From contig NZ_FQUU01000001.1 in NCBI RefSeq assembly GCF_900129295.1, positions 186,001-250,000 on the forward strand: DNA of 64,000 nucleotides, written 5' to 3'. This stretch comes from Flavisolibacter ginsengisoli DSM 18119. GTDB lineage: Bacteria > Bacteroidota > Bacteroidia > Chitinophagales > Chitinophagaceae. Shown here piece by piece: positions 34,539 through 44,977 of the stretch (positions are counted from its first letter, which is position 1; each line of letters begins with the position of its first letter). The translations under genes and the position numbers were made by a program. Under the pieces are notes generated by a model. The model was given only the letters and a program-made list of their open reading frames with translations. It ran no database searches and had not been told where the DNA came from.

Positions 34539-36686
34539 TCAAAAAGCTTTTAATTTCTGAGTAGATCCCAGGGATCTTTTATAGCCAACTCCCATTTCAT
34601 TGAAAAGGAAGGCAAAACGATCAGCTATTTCATCAATGACCATTGATGTAGGCTTGCCAGCACCATGCCCTGCCTTTGTTTCTATCCTAATGACAACTGG
34701 ATTGTTGCAATGCTGAGCAGCCTGTAAAGCTGCTGCAAACTTGAATGAGTGGGCAGGTACTACCCTGTCATCATGATCACCGGTAGTGATCAGAGTAGAT
34801 GGATAACATACTCCTGGTTTAACATTATGAACAGGAGAGTATTTGAGCAAATAGTTAAACATTTCAGTATTATCATCAGCAGTCCCATAATCATATGCCC
34901 ATCCCGCACCGGCTGTAAACTTATGGTACCGCAGCATATCCATTACTCCAACCGCTGGTAATGCTACACGGAATAGTTCCGGTCGTTGTGTCATACAGGC
35001 GCCAACAAGCAAGCCACCATTGGAAGCACCACTGATAGCGAGGAATTCCGGAGAAGTAAACTTTACTTTTATCAGGTATTCTGCAGCAGCTATATAGTCA
35101 TCAAAAACATTTTGTTTATTCATTTTAGTACCGGCAAGGTGCCATTGATCTCCATATTCACCACCACCTCTTAAATTGGGTACCGCATATACACCGCCGT
35201 TTTCCATAAATACAATATTAGAAACACTAAATGAAGGCATGAGATTCACATTGAAGCCTCCGTAACCGTACAATAGAGTTGGATTCTTGCCATTTAGTAC
35301 AATGCCTTTTTTATAGGTTATGATCATGGGGATCCGGGTACCATCTTTCGAAGTATAAAACACCTGCTTGCTTTCATACTGAGAAGGATCAAAAGATACT
35401 TTCGATCTTTTATAAACAGTTGAACTTCCAGTAGCTGGATTGTACTTAAATATAGTAGCTGGAAATATATAAGAGCTATAGGAATAATACACTTCCTTCG
35501 CATCTTTTTTTGAAGAAAAGCCCCTTGCACTACCCAGCCCCGGAAGCTGCACCTCTTTTTCTTTTTTACCTGACAGGTTGTACTGCACTATTTGAGATAC
35601 AGCATCCTTTACATAGGAAGCAAAGAACTTATTTGCTCCAGTGGAAACATTTAATGGAAACCTGGTTTCAGGTATAATATCTTTCCAATACTCAGATGAA
35701 GGTGTCAATGCATCAGTTACCACCAGGCGATTGTTGGGAGCATTTTTATTGGTTAATATGTAGAGTTTGCCATGAGAAGCATAAACCACACTCTGGGTCG
35801 TTTCAAAACCTGTCACTATTGGAACAATAGGTGATTCTTTCTTTGTCAGGTCCTGGAAATATAATTCATTACCAGTTGTTGCAATTGCAGCCTGTATAAT
35901 AAGAAAATTTTGATCTTCAGTAACATAGGCCTGCACATAGCGTCTTGGCGACTGAGCACCGCCAAAGATCAGTATATCTTCACTTTGTGGAGTATGAAGC
36001 CTATGAAAATACAATTTATGCTGGTCAGTTTTAGCTGATAATTGGCTGCCATCCTTTGGAACATCGTAGGTACTGTAAAAAAACCCCTCATTCCCTTTCC
36101 AGGATATATTGCTGAACTTAATGTTCTGAAGCGTATCGCCTACCCGTTCTTTAGTTGCAGCATTAATAACGATTATCTTACCCCAATCTGATCCCCCTTC
36201 AGAGATCATGTAAGCACACAAAGATCCATCCTTAGTAAAATGAGTACTTGATAAAGAAGTGGTACCATCCACTGAAAACCTATTGGGATCCAGGAAAACT
36301 TCAGGTTTGCCCGCAGATCGTTGCCTATAAAGTACAGACTGATTTTGTAAACCATCATTTTTATAGAAATAGGTATAATCTCCCTCTTTAAATGGAACAG
36401 AGTACTTTTCATAATTCCATAATTCTGATAAGCGCTCCTTAATAGCCTTTCGAAAAGGTATTTTTGATAGATATTTATCAGTTACTTCGTTTTCTTCCTT
36501 TACCCATGTTGCGGTTTCCTCACTCCTGTCATTCTCCATCCAGCGGTAAGGGTCCTTTACAGCCGTTCCAAATAACACATCTTCCTGGTCGCTTTTGTAG
36601 GGCCTGGGATATTGATCCTTTGTAATTCCTTGTTGGGCCATAGTAGTTAGGCTAAAGAAGCTGCATATCAATAACATTACTTTCAT
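34539..36686 (-). CDS. Prolyl oligopeptidase family serine peptidase (S9A)
   Basis: 715-residue exported peptidase cleaving after proline in short peptides. The signal peptide MKVMLLICSFFSLTTMAQ is followed by YPRPYKSDQEDVLFG and DPYRWMEN, which open the family. A seven-bladed propeller covers about 80-430. The C-terminal alpha/beta-hydrolase domain has the nucleophile in ISGASNGGLLVG, the Asp in TGDHDDRVVPAHS and the His in KAGHGAGKP. Full-length. Probably periplasmic. Monocistronic with a hairpin downstream. Confidence 0.95.
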   Translation of the reverse strand: MKVMLLICSFFSLTTMAQQGITKDQYPRPYKSDQEDVLFGTAVKDPYRWMENDRSEETATWVKEENEVTDKYLSKIPFRKAIKERLSELWNYEKYSVPFKEGDYTYFYKNDGLQNQSVLYRQRSAGKPEVFLDPNRFSVDGTTSLSSTHFTKDGSLCAYMISEGGSDWGKIIVINAATKERVGDTLQNIKFSNISWKGNEGFFYSTYDVPKDGSQLSAKTDQHKLYFHRLHTPQSEDILIFGGAQSPRRYVQAYVTEDQNFLIIQAAIATTGNELYFQDLTKKESPIVPIVTGFETTQSVVYASHGKLYILTNKNAPNNRLVVTDALTPSSEYWKDIIPETRFPLNVSTGANKFFASYVKDAVSQIVQYNLSGKKEKEVQLPGLGSARGFSSKKDAKEVYYSYSSYIFPATIFKYNPATGSSTVYKRSKVSFDPSQYESKQVFYTSKDGTRIPMIITYKKGIVLNGKNPTLLYGYGGFNVNLMPSFSVSNIVFMENGGVYAVPNLRGGGEYGDQWHLAGTKMNKQNVFDDYIAAAEYLIKVKFTSPEFLAISGASNGGLLVGACMTQRPELFRVALPAVGVMDMLRYHKFTAGAGWAYDYGTADDNTEMFNYLLKYSPVHNVKPGVCYPSTLITTGDHDDRVVPAHSFKFAAALQAAQHCNNPVVIRIETKAGHGAGKPTSMVIDEIADRFAFLFNEMGVGYKRSLGSTQKLKAF

Positions 36687-36892
36687 GAGTGATCAATTTA
36701 TTGTGAGGATAATACAGCGGGTAATTGCTATAAGGCATAAAAATAGCTGCACTCCTAAATAAAAGAGATAAATATATAATATTAAAGTATTATAGCTATC
36801 CTTTTTATAGGGTCTACATATGGGCTCAATATCAAATTTACATGTAAGTAAGAGGCAGGGATTAACCCAGGTAATATAGAAACTGGTACTTA

Positions 36893-38005
36893 TTACTTTG
36901 AAGCCATGGAATTCTCGAGCAGTTCTTCCGAAGAAGGATTACGAAGATTAGGAGTGCTACTAACAGGAATGGAAGATCTTTTTTTATTTTTCAGGCTCCT
37001 GCCCAAAAAAAGAAGGCTCAATAACCCTGACTGGCTGAATAATTTTTGTAAAAGTATAGGTATCAAAATAGAGATCATAAGGGCCAGCACCAGGATAGCC
37101 CACTTATTTTCAATCCCCATTCGTAATAATGCAATGCGTGTTCCCCCTGTAAAAAAAACATGAAATAAGAATATTTCATAAGCATATTGACCTATCCAGA
37201 TAAGCATATTGCTTTTGAGGCGCAGCCTGAATAATAAATAGACACCACTGACTCCAACTACAAACGCCAGTATACTGATCCGTCCTTGCAATGGCAAAAC
37301 TCCAAACCAACTAAGCTGCTGGATGCCTATTCCAATTAAGAACAGTATTGCCAGCCCAATTTCATACCCTTTCTTAAGTATTATCTTCTTATAACGAAAA
37401 AGAGAAATGCCAAATAGGAAAAAGGGAAATAAATATATAGCTCCTTTAAAACTAAAAAAATTCGGTACTGCTTCCAGGTAAGCAGAACTTATGAATAACA
37501 GGCATAGTGATGCTACTAAAGTAATAGCCCATCCTTTTAATGAATGAAAGAAAGGCTGGCTGTCAATAACAATAATTCCAAGAAAAATAATAAACAAGGA
37601 ATAGATATACCAATATATATCATAGGGAAAGAAGATGTTCTTCCAAATATCTGAAAACTCTGGGGAGGAATTGGTACCCGGTGTTACAATCCTTAAGAGA
37701 AATAATAAAGTGCTGACTGTGATTAAAGGTATAAGCAGCCTTCTTATTTTATTTCTTAAAAAAACATTTCTGTTATAAAAAAAAATGGGTCTGTTAGCAT
37801 ATACCCATCCTGAGATCACAGTAAAAAGAGGCAAACGAATATATTCTAATGAAAAATATAAGTACCTAAAAATAGAATGATCTGCCACTTTCATTCCACC
37901 AGTATTATCAGAACCTATAATATGTCCAAAAACAACAAGGATAATTGCAATGCCTCTTAAACTCTCAACATATAAATTTTTCTTAACCGTAGTGGACTTA
38001 TGCAT
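36893..38005 (-). CDS. Acyltransferase family 3 membrane protein (OafA/YrhL-like)
   Basis: 370 residues with about ten hydrophobic helices. The N-terminal ESLRGIAIILVVFGHIIG carries the conserved Arg-Gly and His of acyltransferase family 3, which O-acetylates sugars of surface polysaccharides or other exported glycans. A basic, low-complexity C-terminal tail (KNKKRSSIPVSSTP) is cytoplasmic. No glycan cluster flanks it, so the substrate is unknown. Confidence 0.88.
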   Translation of the reverse strand: MHKSTTVKKNLYVESLRGIAIILVVFGHIIGSDNTGGMKVADHSIFRYLYFSLEYIRLPLFTVISGWVYANRPIFFYNRNVFLRNKIRRLLIPLITVSTLLFLLRIVTPGTNSSPEFSDIWKNIFFPYDIYWYIYSLFIIFLGIIVIDSQPFFHSLKGWAITLVASLCLLFISSAYLEAVPNFFSFKGAIYLFPFFLFGISLFRYKKIILKKGYEIGLAILFLIGIGIQQLSWFGVLPLQGRISILAFVVGVSGVYLLFRLRLKSNMLIWIGQYAYEIFLFHVFFTGGTRIALLRMGIENKWAILVLALMISILIPILLQKLFSQSGLLSLLFLGRSLKNKKRSSIPVSSTPNLRNPSSEELLENSMASK

Positions 38006-38344
38006 TTTACCGAATATACTAGTGACTTACGCCATAGATTTTTTAATTGTATAGTCTTATGATCATTAGTTATTAACTATTGAACAGTTAATAAATTGCA
38101 TTCACCTGCAAATCATAAGCCTGATTTAAAAAATGCGTAAAGAAAATTGAAAACCTAAATCCGTTATTGCTAGTGTAAGATATTAACAAAAGAAATTTAC
38201 TAATAGCCCTCGCCTACATTTTTAATATGTTAATGTGTGTAGTTATTGTAATTAAATAATATATAGTGGAAAATATTGAGTGGATTGGTAATGGAAAAAA
38301 CATAGACTTAAATACTAAGGGTTGTATTTGTTTACTGAATACTA
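38006..38344. other. Intergenic region with a 9-bp inverted repeat
   Basis: 339 bp, strongly AT-rich, no coding frame. A perfect inverted repeat ttattaact-N7-agttaataa lies at 38070-38094, 65 bp before the acyltransferase start codon. It could be an operator for that gene. No other structure seen. Confidence 0.45.
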
Positions 38345-39703
38345 TCAGTACTTAAATACTTTACCGCCCGCCATCACCTGCCTTGTTTTTTCATCAAAGC
38401 TTGCTTTTTGTCCTGTATGCACGGCCGCATTGGTCATGATACAGGCTATAGAATGATGGTACCCGGCTTCCACAGGTGCATTGGGCTGTTTGCGGCTGCG
38501 AATACATTCCATCCAGTTACGCATGTGCGCATTGGTTAGTGCATCACCTCCGGTATTGGCAGAGGCTATAACTGGAATATTTTTATTCACAAGTTCCATT
38601 TCCGGCAACAGGTTGGCTGACATCTTCATTTCATCAGCGAAATTCTTTTGAAGTCCTCCTGCAGGTGATACTTTATTGGTGATCAGGTTCAATTCTCCCC
38701 CGTTGGAATAATAGATCTCCGAGGGATGTTCGTCACCATTATGCATACGCGATGAAAACACTACCTGGAACCCGGTTGTAAGATCATCCTTTGGGCCATA
38801 ATCAAATACAGCTGTCGTGGTGTCCCAATTGCGGCGACCATCCTTCCACATATAAATGCCGCCATTGGCGACTACCGTTCTTGGGTGTGATAACCCCGAA
38901 AACCAATGCACCGTATCTATCTGGTGCGACATCCATTGACCAGGCATACCGGAAGAATAAGGCCAGAACAAGCGGTATTCCAAATACTTCCTGGGATCCC
39001 ATGGTTCATAGGGCCTGTTCATCAAAAAACGCTTCCAGTCAGTATCCTGCTGTTTTATTTTAGCCACCAGTGCCGGTCTGCGCCAACGTCCCGGCTGATT
39101 GACATTCCAGCTTAATTCAACCATGGTGATCGGTCCAAATTTTCCATCACGGATAAAATCTGCTGCGGCCATATAATTAGCGCCACTTCTTCTTTGCGAA
39201 CCCACCTGCACTATTTTCCCGGATGCTTTTACCGCCTTCAGCGCAGCATTGGCATCATCCATCGTTTCTGCAAATGGCTTTTCCACATACACGTCGCGAC
39301 CTGCCTTTACTGCCTCAATGGTATGAAGTGCATGTTGAAAGTCCGCGGTGCTGATAATTACTGCATCAATGTCTTTATTTTCATATAAGGACTCATTATT
39401 GACATGGGCTTTCACCTCATGCCCGAATTTTTGTTGTAAAAGATCACGGCCTTCTTCCCTGCGCAATTTCCATATATCGGAAACACCCACTATATCGAAA
39501 TTCAATTCTTTGTAGTGATTTAAAAAGCAGGGCAAATGGGAAAACCTGAAGCGGTCTGAAAATCCTATTACACCAACATTTACCCTGTCATTAGCACCAA
39601 TAATGCGGGCATAGCTCTTCGCACTAAGACCCATAGTACCTAAATAAATTCCGGCAGCAGCCTTAGAAGAATGGACAATAAATTTTCGCCTGTTGATTGA
39701 CAT
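38345..39703 (-). CDS. Gfo/Idh/MocA family oxidoreductase, Tat-type signal
   Basis: 452 residues. The N-terminus has a twin arginine (INRRKFIVHSSKAAAG) suggesting export by Tat with bound cofactor. The Rossmann domain starts at VNVGVIGFSD, and the signature EKPFAETMDDANAAL holds the catalytic-domain Lys. The C-terminal domain has WMSHQIDTVHWF with candidate catalytic residues. Members oxidise or reduce sugars with NAD(P). It lies 55 bp downstream of a double DUF1080 gene; such pairs are known from 3-keto-glycoside breakdown, where the oxidoreductase makes or uses the 3-keto sugar. Confidence 0.9.
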   Translation of the reverse strand: MSINRRKFIVHSSKAAAGIYLGTMGLSAKSYARIIGANDRVNVGVIGFSDRFRFSHLPCFLNHYKELNFDIVGVSDIWKLRREEGRDLLQQKFGHEVKAHVNNESLYENKDIDAVIISTADFQHALHTIEAVKAGRDVYVEKPFAETMDDANAALKAVKASGKIVQVGSQRRSGANYMAAADFIRDGKFGPITMVELSWNVNQPGRWRRPALVAKIKQQDTDWKRFLMNRPYEPWDPRKYLEYRLFWPYSSGMPGQWMSHQIDTVHWFSGLSHPRTVVANGGIYMWKDGRRNWDTTTAVFDYGPKDDLTTGFQVVFSSRMHNGDEHPSEIYYSNGGELNLITNKVSPAGGLQKNFADEMKMSANLLPEMELVNKNIPVIASANTGGDALTNAHMRNWMECIRSRKQPNAPVEAGYHHSIACIMTNAAVHTGQKASFDEKTRQVMAGGKVFKY

Positions 39704-39758
39704 ACAATTTGATTATAATGATTACCGATCCATTTATTTAGCACAGCGCTATACTTAG

Positions 39759-41114
39759 TTATTTCAATTCCTGTATCCTGATACTCCTGTAAGAAACAGC
39801 ATCACCGTGATCCTGTATAAGAATATGTCCTTTTGCAGCCATACCAAACTCCGGCCATTTTTCATACTTGCTCCTGGCGACCAATGCATAGTAATAGGGA
39901 GCACCCCGCTGGTATTCCAATACTTTCCATCCGTTCAGCCAATGTTCTACCCTGTTGTCCGGATATACCACGATCATCCCCCGATTCCATTCTCCTATTG
40001 GTCGCCGGGCCCTGGGTTCCTTTGTAGAGGGTATCAGGTCATATAAAGAAGCCAGTGTCCTGTTGCCTACCACACCCAGTTTGGCATCAGGATGCCTGGC
40101 ATCATCCAGGATCTGGTACTCTAACCCTATGGCTGATCCTGCATTATTTTCTTTCTCCGTTACAAAATATTTAATACCGCTGTTGGCGCCTTCAGTTAGT
40201 TTAAAATCAAATTGCAAAATGAAGGCACTATACTCCTTTTCTGTAACTATATCACCTCCATTCGAAGACTCAGCGCCCCCCGAAGGAAGGACACTTAATA
40301 TGCCATCTTTAATTTGCCATCCCTTTTCCGGGAACCTGTCTTTGTACGCTCCTCTCCATCCATGGGTGGTCTGACCATCCCATAACAAAGACACGCCATT
40401 TTTTTTCTCGGCCTCAGAAACATTGTTAGGTATAAGATCGACTATAAATTGTTGGGGAGTAGCCGCAACTTTTGAAACTGCTTCCTGGATGCGAAGGCGA
40501 CGCCACCGTACCTGTTTCCCTTCTTCTGCCTTCTTGCTAATGGCATGAACCTGCAATGCAATGAATCCTTTGGGCCTTACATCATCTATAACATAAGCTG
40601 CAGGCGTGCCGTTGATCCATGTGCGTATTGATGTGCCAATACATTCTATTCGCGCCTTATTCCAGCCTCCTTGTTTGAAAGCTGTTTTTGCTGAAGGATT
40701 CAGATCAAGGGGATACAACCAATCCCTGCCCGATTCATCATAGATACCGCCCGTCCACCCTCGTTGAGAAGGATCGATCTCATACTGGTAACCATGCACC
40801 CTTCCCTCCCTGTAGTCTGCCTTGCTGGCGCTCCTGAATTGTACACCTGAATTCAAACCGCTATCGACAAGGAATTCAAACTCCAAAATAAAATCACCAT
40901 ATTCTTTTTCAGTAGCCAGGAATGAATTGGGCTCATTCATAACCGTGGTCCCTATGATCTCACCATTTCGGGCAGTATACTTTGCTTTTCCATTTAACTG
41001 TCTCCATCCGGACAGATCTTTACCATTAAATAAATTCTTCCAAATCGATGGAGATTGTGTAGCGCCTTGTAAGCTTGCATATAAAGCTGCAATAAATAAA
41101 AAGTTTTTATACAT
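39759..41114 (-). CDS. Tandem DUF1080 protein (3-keto-disaccharide hydrolase family)
   Basis: 451 residues: a signal peptide ([20 protein letters not shown]), then two DUF1080 concanavalin-like domains. Domain 1 (about 24-212) contains [13 protein letters not shown] and [21 protein letters not shown]. Domain 2 (about 240-450) contains [13 protein letters not shown] and [20 protein letters not shown]. The parallel NSG-containing strands show internal duplication. DUF1080 proteins hydrolyse 3-keto-glycosides; each domain has the family motif, but activity is not shown. Cotranscribed with the Gfo/Idh/MocA gene 55 bp downstream. Confidence 0.9.
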   Translation of the reverse strand: MYKNFLFIAALYASLQGATQSPSIWKNLFNGKDLSGWRQLNGKAKYTARNGEIIGTTVMNEPNSFLATEKEYGDFILEFEFLVDSGLNSGVQFRSASKADYREGRVHGYQYEIDPSQRGWTGGIYDESGRDWLYPLDLNPSAKTAFKQGGWNKARIECIGTSIRTWINGTPAAYVIDDVRPKGFIALQVHAISKKAEEGKQVRWRRLRIQEAVSKVAATPQQFIVDLIPNNVSEAEKKNGVSLLWDGQTTHGWRGAYKDRFPEKGWQIKDGILSVLPSGGAESSNGGDIVTEKEYSAFILQFDFKLTEGANSGIKYFVTEKENNAGSAIGLEYQILDDARHPDAKLGVVGNRTLASLYDLIPSTKEPRARRPIGEWNRGMIVVYPDNRVEHWLNGWKVLEYQRGAPYYYALVARSKYEKWPEFGMAAKGHILIQDHGDAVSYRSIRIQELK

Positions 41115-41648
41115 ACGGTTACCGAAGATGATAGTAATTAAAAAAGATCCGGATCAGAATTTTAAGATAAACCATTTTGTTTCAGCGGAGAAATAAATAG
41201 GCCCTGGATAAAAGAGAGCTTTTAAAACCTACTTGGATATAAAACAGGCAAAAGCCCAGAATTAGCTACAGCAAAGGATTTGAAATAACAAAACCATTTT
41301 TGCCATGGTAAAAAACAGGTAAACTTGTATGAAGTAGAGAATTGCAATTGATTAGTTTTACCATACGAAGAAAATGATCAGTACCTGTTCATTTTGACAT
41401 CATTGCTCGCAGGCACTGCTACCTAAACTGGAAGCAGTTTGCAGTTTTATGAAAATGCCTCTAAAGACCATCCGCTTAAAATTATTACACGCACATGAGA
41501 GAACAAGTAGCCGGTGGTCATTGATCACTGGTTACTTTAATTCACCGCATTAAAATAGAAATCTCAATGAAAGAAATACTTCCCATAAAGACTAAACCTA
41601 TGGTTTGAAAAAGATGTAGATGATATTATTAATTATCTACAGTGTGAG
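41115..41648. other. Intergenic region with one wobble hairpin
   Basis: 534 bp with no convincing gene. An imperfect palindrome has 15-base arms 41506-41520 and 41522-41536. Twelve pairs are Watson-Crick, and the other three are G-T, which become G-U pairs only in a plus-strand transcript. Nothing else noticed. Confidence 0.45.
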
Positions 41649-41897
41649 TTAATGCTGGGGATGTTTCTTTTTATATTCCCTGATCATTTCAAAAATAAAA
41701 AGGACCATGCCAGCACCTATCATACTGTACCCGATCATTTTAATATCACCTAAAAAAATCCCAACAGCTATCAGGGCCAGTGCGGCTAATGCTGCAGGAG
41801 TGATCCTTTTTTCGCTGTTCCTTTTTATATAACCGATAGCAGTCAAGATAGCAAAAACCCCGATCAATACCGCCATAAATAAAAAGGTCGCTTCCAT
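41649..41897 (-). CDS. Small membrane protein of unknown function
   Basis: 82 residues with three hydrophobic helices (FLFMAVLIGVFAILTAIGYI, ALAALALIAVGIFL, MIGYSMIGAGMVLFIFEMI) and a basic histidine-ending tail. No family recognised. It is the last of a run of minus-strand membrane-protein genes (44098 to 41649) but is separated from its neighbour by 155 bp, so operon membership is uncertain. Confidence 0.65.
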   Translation of the reverse strand: MEATFLFMAVLIGVFAILTAIGYIKRNSEKRITPAALAALALIAVGIFLGDIKMIGYSMIGAGMVLFIFEMIREYKKKHPQH

Positions 41898-42052
41898 TTA
41901 AACAAGTATTATGGTTGATAATATAAAGGTAAATGGAAACATTTGTAGCAGCAGTAAAAATTGTAAATCATCTCCGGAAATTAAATAGCGAAAAGACACC
42001 ATCCTGCCCAGGGACCTATATAGGTGCTGCAAACTCATATCACTTGTAAATT

Positions 42053-42703
42053 TCAACCCTTAGCAGTTTGAACACCTTGTTTCCCAAACAATAAAAGGGC
42101 AGTTGCCAACAAACCAGCAAGAACTAAGGCAAAATCTTCCCTCATACCAAGAACAGTTGCAGCAAAAAACCCAACAAGGGACCAGGAAAAAGGAATGATT
42201 AATATTATTACCGGAACCTTTTTATCGCTCCATAAAAGAATTCCAAAACTAAATATTGTGGTGGGGCAAGGAACCCCAAATACCGGGGTTGATGGATAAA
42301 CATGGCCAAACAGGTAACCTAATGCCGGGTAAATAATTAATGCAAATATTACCAATGTAGTGCCCATCATGCCTGGTTTGTTCTGTTTAACCTTATACCT
42401 GATTCTTTGTTTCAAAACACCATAGTAAAAAAACAATAGCCCCTGTATAATAAATAATATCCCAAATAAGTAAGCTGCTTTATTGATGGTACTAAAAAAC
42501 AAGATGTGATAAGCTATGCCCATCCATACCCAGAAAAAAGCAAGAATTGAATTAATAACTTTATCTGACCACACACTGGTTTTTACTGATAAAAAAACAA
42601 TAGCTCCAGCCAGTAAATAAAAAAGCATCTGTAGGGGAAAGATAGATTCGTTGTAGGTTTTGAAAACCCCCAAGAACTGCTCAACAGTGAATGGCAATTT
42701 CAT
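42053..42703 (-). CDS. DUF6064-like polytopic membrane protein
   Basis: 216 residues with about seven membrane helices. The N-terminus (MKLPFTVEQFLGVFKTYNESIFPLQ) and the segment FGHVYPSTPVFGVPCPTTIFSFGILLW resemble the DUF6064 family, widespread but uncharacterised. No catalytic motif beyond the conserved PxFGxPCPTT stretch. It lies 234 bp downstream of the DUF1624-like gene on the same strand. Confidence 0.75.
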   Translation of the reverse strand: MKLPFTVEQFLGVFKTYNESIFPLQMLFYLLAGAIVFLSVKTSVWSDKVINSILAFFWVWMGIAYHILFFSTINKAAYLFGILFIIQGLLFFYYGVLKQRIRYKVKQNKPGMMGTTLVIFALIIYPALGYLFGHVYPSTPVFGVPCPTTIFSFGILLWSDKKVPVIILIIPFSWSLVGFFAATVLGMREDFALVLAGLLATALLLFGKQGVQTAKG

Positions 42704-42937
42704 ACGAAATATTTTCGCTATTCACATACTAAGTACACTAATGCACATCAACTAAACTATGACCGCCATCAAAGAGAAAAGTGAAAGGAGTCAGTAACCC
42801 CTGCACCTATTTTCATCAATAAATTAACAGGCTTTCTCTGATACTCAATGAGGTTAAATAACTTTAGATCTTCCAACCTTTGAATGGCCAGGCTCATACT
42901 AATAGTTCATGGCCAAAATTTCCAGTGATTATATCAT

Positions 42938-44098
42938 TTAAATGTATTTCAACCACCATTGTTTATGCCTGGATTTGTATTTACCAAACCAAAGGCAGGG
43001 CTTGTATAGGAGTACTACTACACCAATCCAAATCAAATAAACTTCCCATAGTGGTACGCCGCTTGGTATATCCTTTGGCCTTCCAAAATTGCCTGATGCA
43101 AAATTCATTTGCGTCCAGGAAAATCCCTGTAAAAACAGGACAGCCAGCATCAGCAAATGAATAAGAAAGAAATGAACCAGGAAATAAAACAAAGGAACTT
43201 TCCCGTAAACAGATACAATTTGTGATAGTTTATTCCGGCATCTTTCAGAAATAGCAAGCATAAAAAACATGATACCCAGGGTTACAAGGCAAAACTGCAA
43301 TGAAGGTGGATACTTTGTAACATTCATAAAACAAAGGAAGGTAAAAACCGAAGTATTTTGAGAAGACCATTTTACAGGGTCACCATATATATTGACAAAC
43401 CTCAACGCTACAAATAAACCCAATGCTATAAGACCAAATTGCATGAATAGCTTTTGCCTTTTTTCTACTGGCCATTCAAAGAATTTTCCGGAAGCAAATC
43501 CAACCAGCATGATGCCAAGCCATGGAACAGGTGGGTAAGCCATTACAAATACCCTGTTTGAAAATGGAATGGCAGTTTGGTTGAAAAAAAGAGAAAGTAC
43601 AGTCTTTAATGTTGAATTGCCCGTAAGTGGAATGAGGTTGAAAAGGTTATGTCCAAAAAGAATAATTAAGCCAAGGATGCCAAGCGTTTGTATGGACACA
43701 TTTAAAAAAAGCCCAAGGATTATAAAACCAAAGCCAATGGTAGCGATAACTTCAAAAAGTATAGTGTGAAAACCCGGATCAAAGAATAATGCAAAATTTA
43801 CAACAATGATTTCCAGGAGAATAAGGTAAAGTCCACGTTTTAATAAAAATCTTTTACTTTTTGAGCAATCACTGCTTTTTTGTAAAGACAGATACGCAGA
43901 GGTGCCTGCTAAAAAAACAAAAGTGGGTGCGCATAAATAGGTAATCCATCTTGTAAAAAATAAAATGGGTGTAGTGGTTCCTAAATTGGTAGGGCTTTGC
44001 GTGAGCGAGTCAACATGTATCAGATCCCTTACATGATCCAGCGCCATTATCACCATAACAATTCCCCGGGTGATGTCAATAGAAGCAATTCTTTTCAT
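42938..44098 (-). CDS. DUF1624/HGSNAT-like membrane acyltransferase
   Basis: 386 residues with about ten helices. The opening RIASIDITRGIVMVIMALDHVRD is the DUF1624/heparan-alpha-glucosaminide N-acetyltransferase catalytic signature, with the Asp-His pair in ALDHVRD. A later YPPVPWLGIMLVGFASG motif also fits. Such proteins acetylate sugars across the membrane using acetyl-CoA; the bacterial substrates are unknown. The esterase gene upstream ends only three bases before this start, so the two form an operon. Confidence 0.85.
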   Translation of the reverse strand: MKRIASIDITRGIVMVIMALDHVRDLIHVDSLTQSPTNLGTTTPILFFTRWITYLCAPTFVFLAGTSAYLSLQKSSDCSKSKRFLLKRGLYLILLEIIVVNFALFFDPGFHTILFEVIATIGFGFIILGLFLNVSIQTLGILGLIILFGHNLFNLIPLTGNSTLKTVLSLFFNQTAIPFSNRVFVMAYPPVPWLGIMLVGFASGKFFEWPVEKRQKLFMQFGLIALGLFVALRFVNIYGDPVKWSSQNTSVFTFLCFMNVTKYPPSLQFCLVTLGIMFFMLAISERCRNKLSQIVSVYGKVPLFYFLVHFFLIHLLMLAVLFLQGFSWTQMNFASGNFGRPKDIPSGVPLWEVYLIWIGVVVLLYKPCLWFGKYKSRHKQWWLKYI

Positions 44099-44101
44099 TT
44101 C

Positions 44102-44977
44102 TTATTTATTGCTGATCGATACGGGGTATAATTTTTTCAGTGCATTATTCACAGCCTGGTGCATAATTGTTGCGTGATTTTCTTCCGGTAAATAATCAAA
44201 ATACACACTAACAGCTTTACTTTTTGCGGCCATTATCTTATCGGCTAACAGGTTGGCATCCACTTCCATTACACGAGGCATTTCTGTTGAAGTTAACCCC
44301 TCTTTACCTACGCCTACATAAACATCGGTTTTATGAGTATATCCTTCCAGCAAAACTGGAGACTGCAAGCTCAATAGAGATCCATTGTCCCACCATATAC
44401 TTGGACTTACAATGATATATTTATTGAAAAGGGCCGGCTTCTTTAACAAAATTTCCGTGGCCAGCAAGCCCCCCAAAGATTCACCAATGATGGTTTTGGA
44501 TGCATTTACCTTATACCGGCTCTCAATAAAAGGCTGTAATTCTTTTTCAATAAAAGCAATAAATTTATCCGAGTGTCCTGTGGTAGGATATTTCTTTTTA
44601 TCCTTATCAATGGTTGTAGGATAGGTAAAATCCCTCCTCCTGTCAACTGTCGCTATCCCCACAACAATTGTTTTAGGCACACGGTTGATCCATTCAAAGC
44701 TATTGAATTGATACAGGCCTACTATATGAATAAAATCTTCGTCGGCTGAACCATCCAGTAAATAAGTAACAGCATACCTTGTGGTATCGTTTTTATTATA
44801 CCCTTCAGGCAGATAGATGTTCAAAGTTCTCTCCTCTCCTAAAACCTTTGATTGAATCTTTTCTATAACTCCTAATACAAAAGGTTTGGTTCCTACCGCC
44901 TGCACAGAACCCTTATCCTGGGCAAAAAGGAAGGTTGGAAGCAATGCCCAAGAAAGACATACTAGTATTTTTTTCAT
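44102..44977 (-). CDS. Exported alpha/beta-hydrolase, esterase D/IroE-like
   Basis: 291 residues: a signal peptide ending FLFAQ, then an alpha/beta-hydrolase with nucleophile Ser167 in IGESLGG and a late His in PEENHATI. The region RTLNIYLPEGYNKND and the VTYLLDGSADEDF loop fit the esterase family containing siderophore esterases and esterase D. Possible substrates are acyl sugars or iron chelates. The gene immediately downstream encodes a membrane sugar acetyltransferase, so an acetyl-adding and acetyl-removing pair is conceivable, which is inference. Confidence 0.88.
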   Translation of the reverse strand: MKKILVCLSWALLPTFLFAQDKGSVQAVGTKPFVLGVIEKIQSKVLGEERTLNIYLPEGYNKNDTTRYAVTYLLDGSADEDFIHIVGLYQFNSFEWINRVPKTIVVGIATVDRRRDFTYPTTIDKDKKKYPTTGHSDKFIAFIEKELQPFIESRYKVNASKTIIGESLGGLLATEILLKKPALFNKYIIVSPSIWWDNGSLLSLQSPVLLEGYTHKTDVYVGVGKEGLTSTEMPRVMEVDANLLADKIMAAKSKAVSVYFDYLPEENHATIMHQAVNNALKKLYPVSISNK

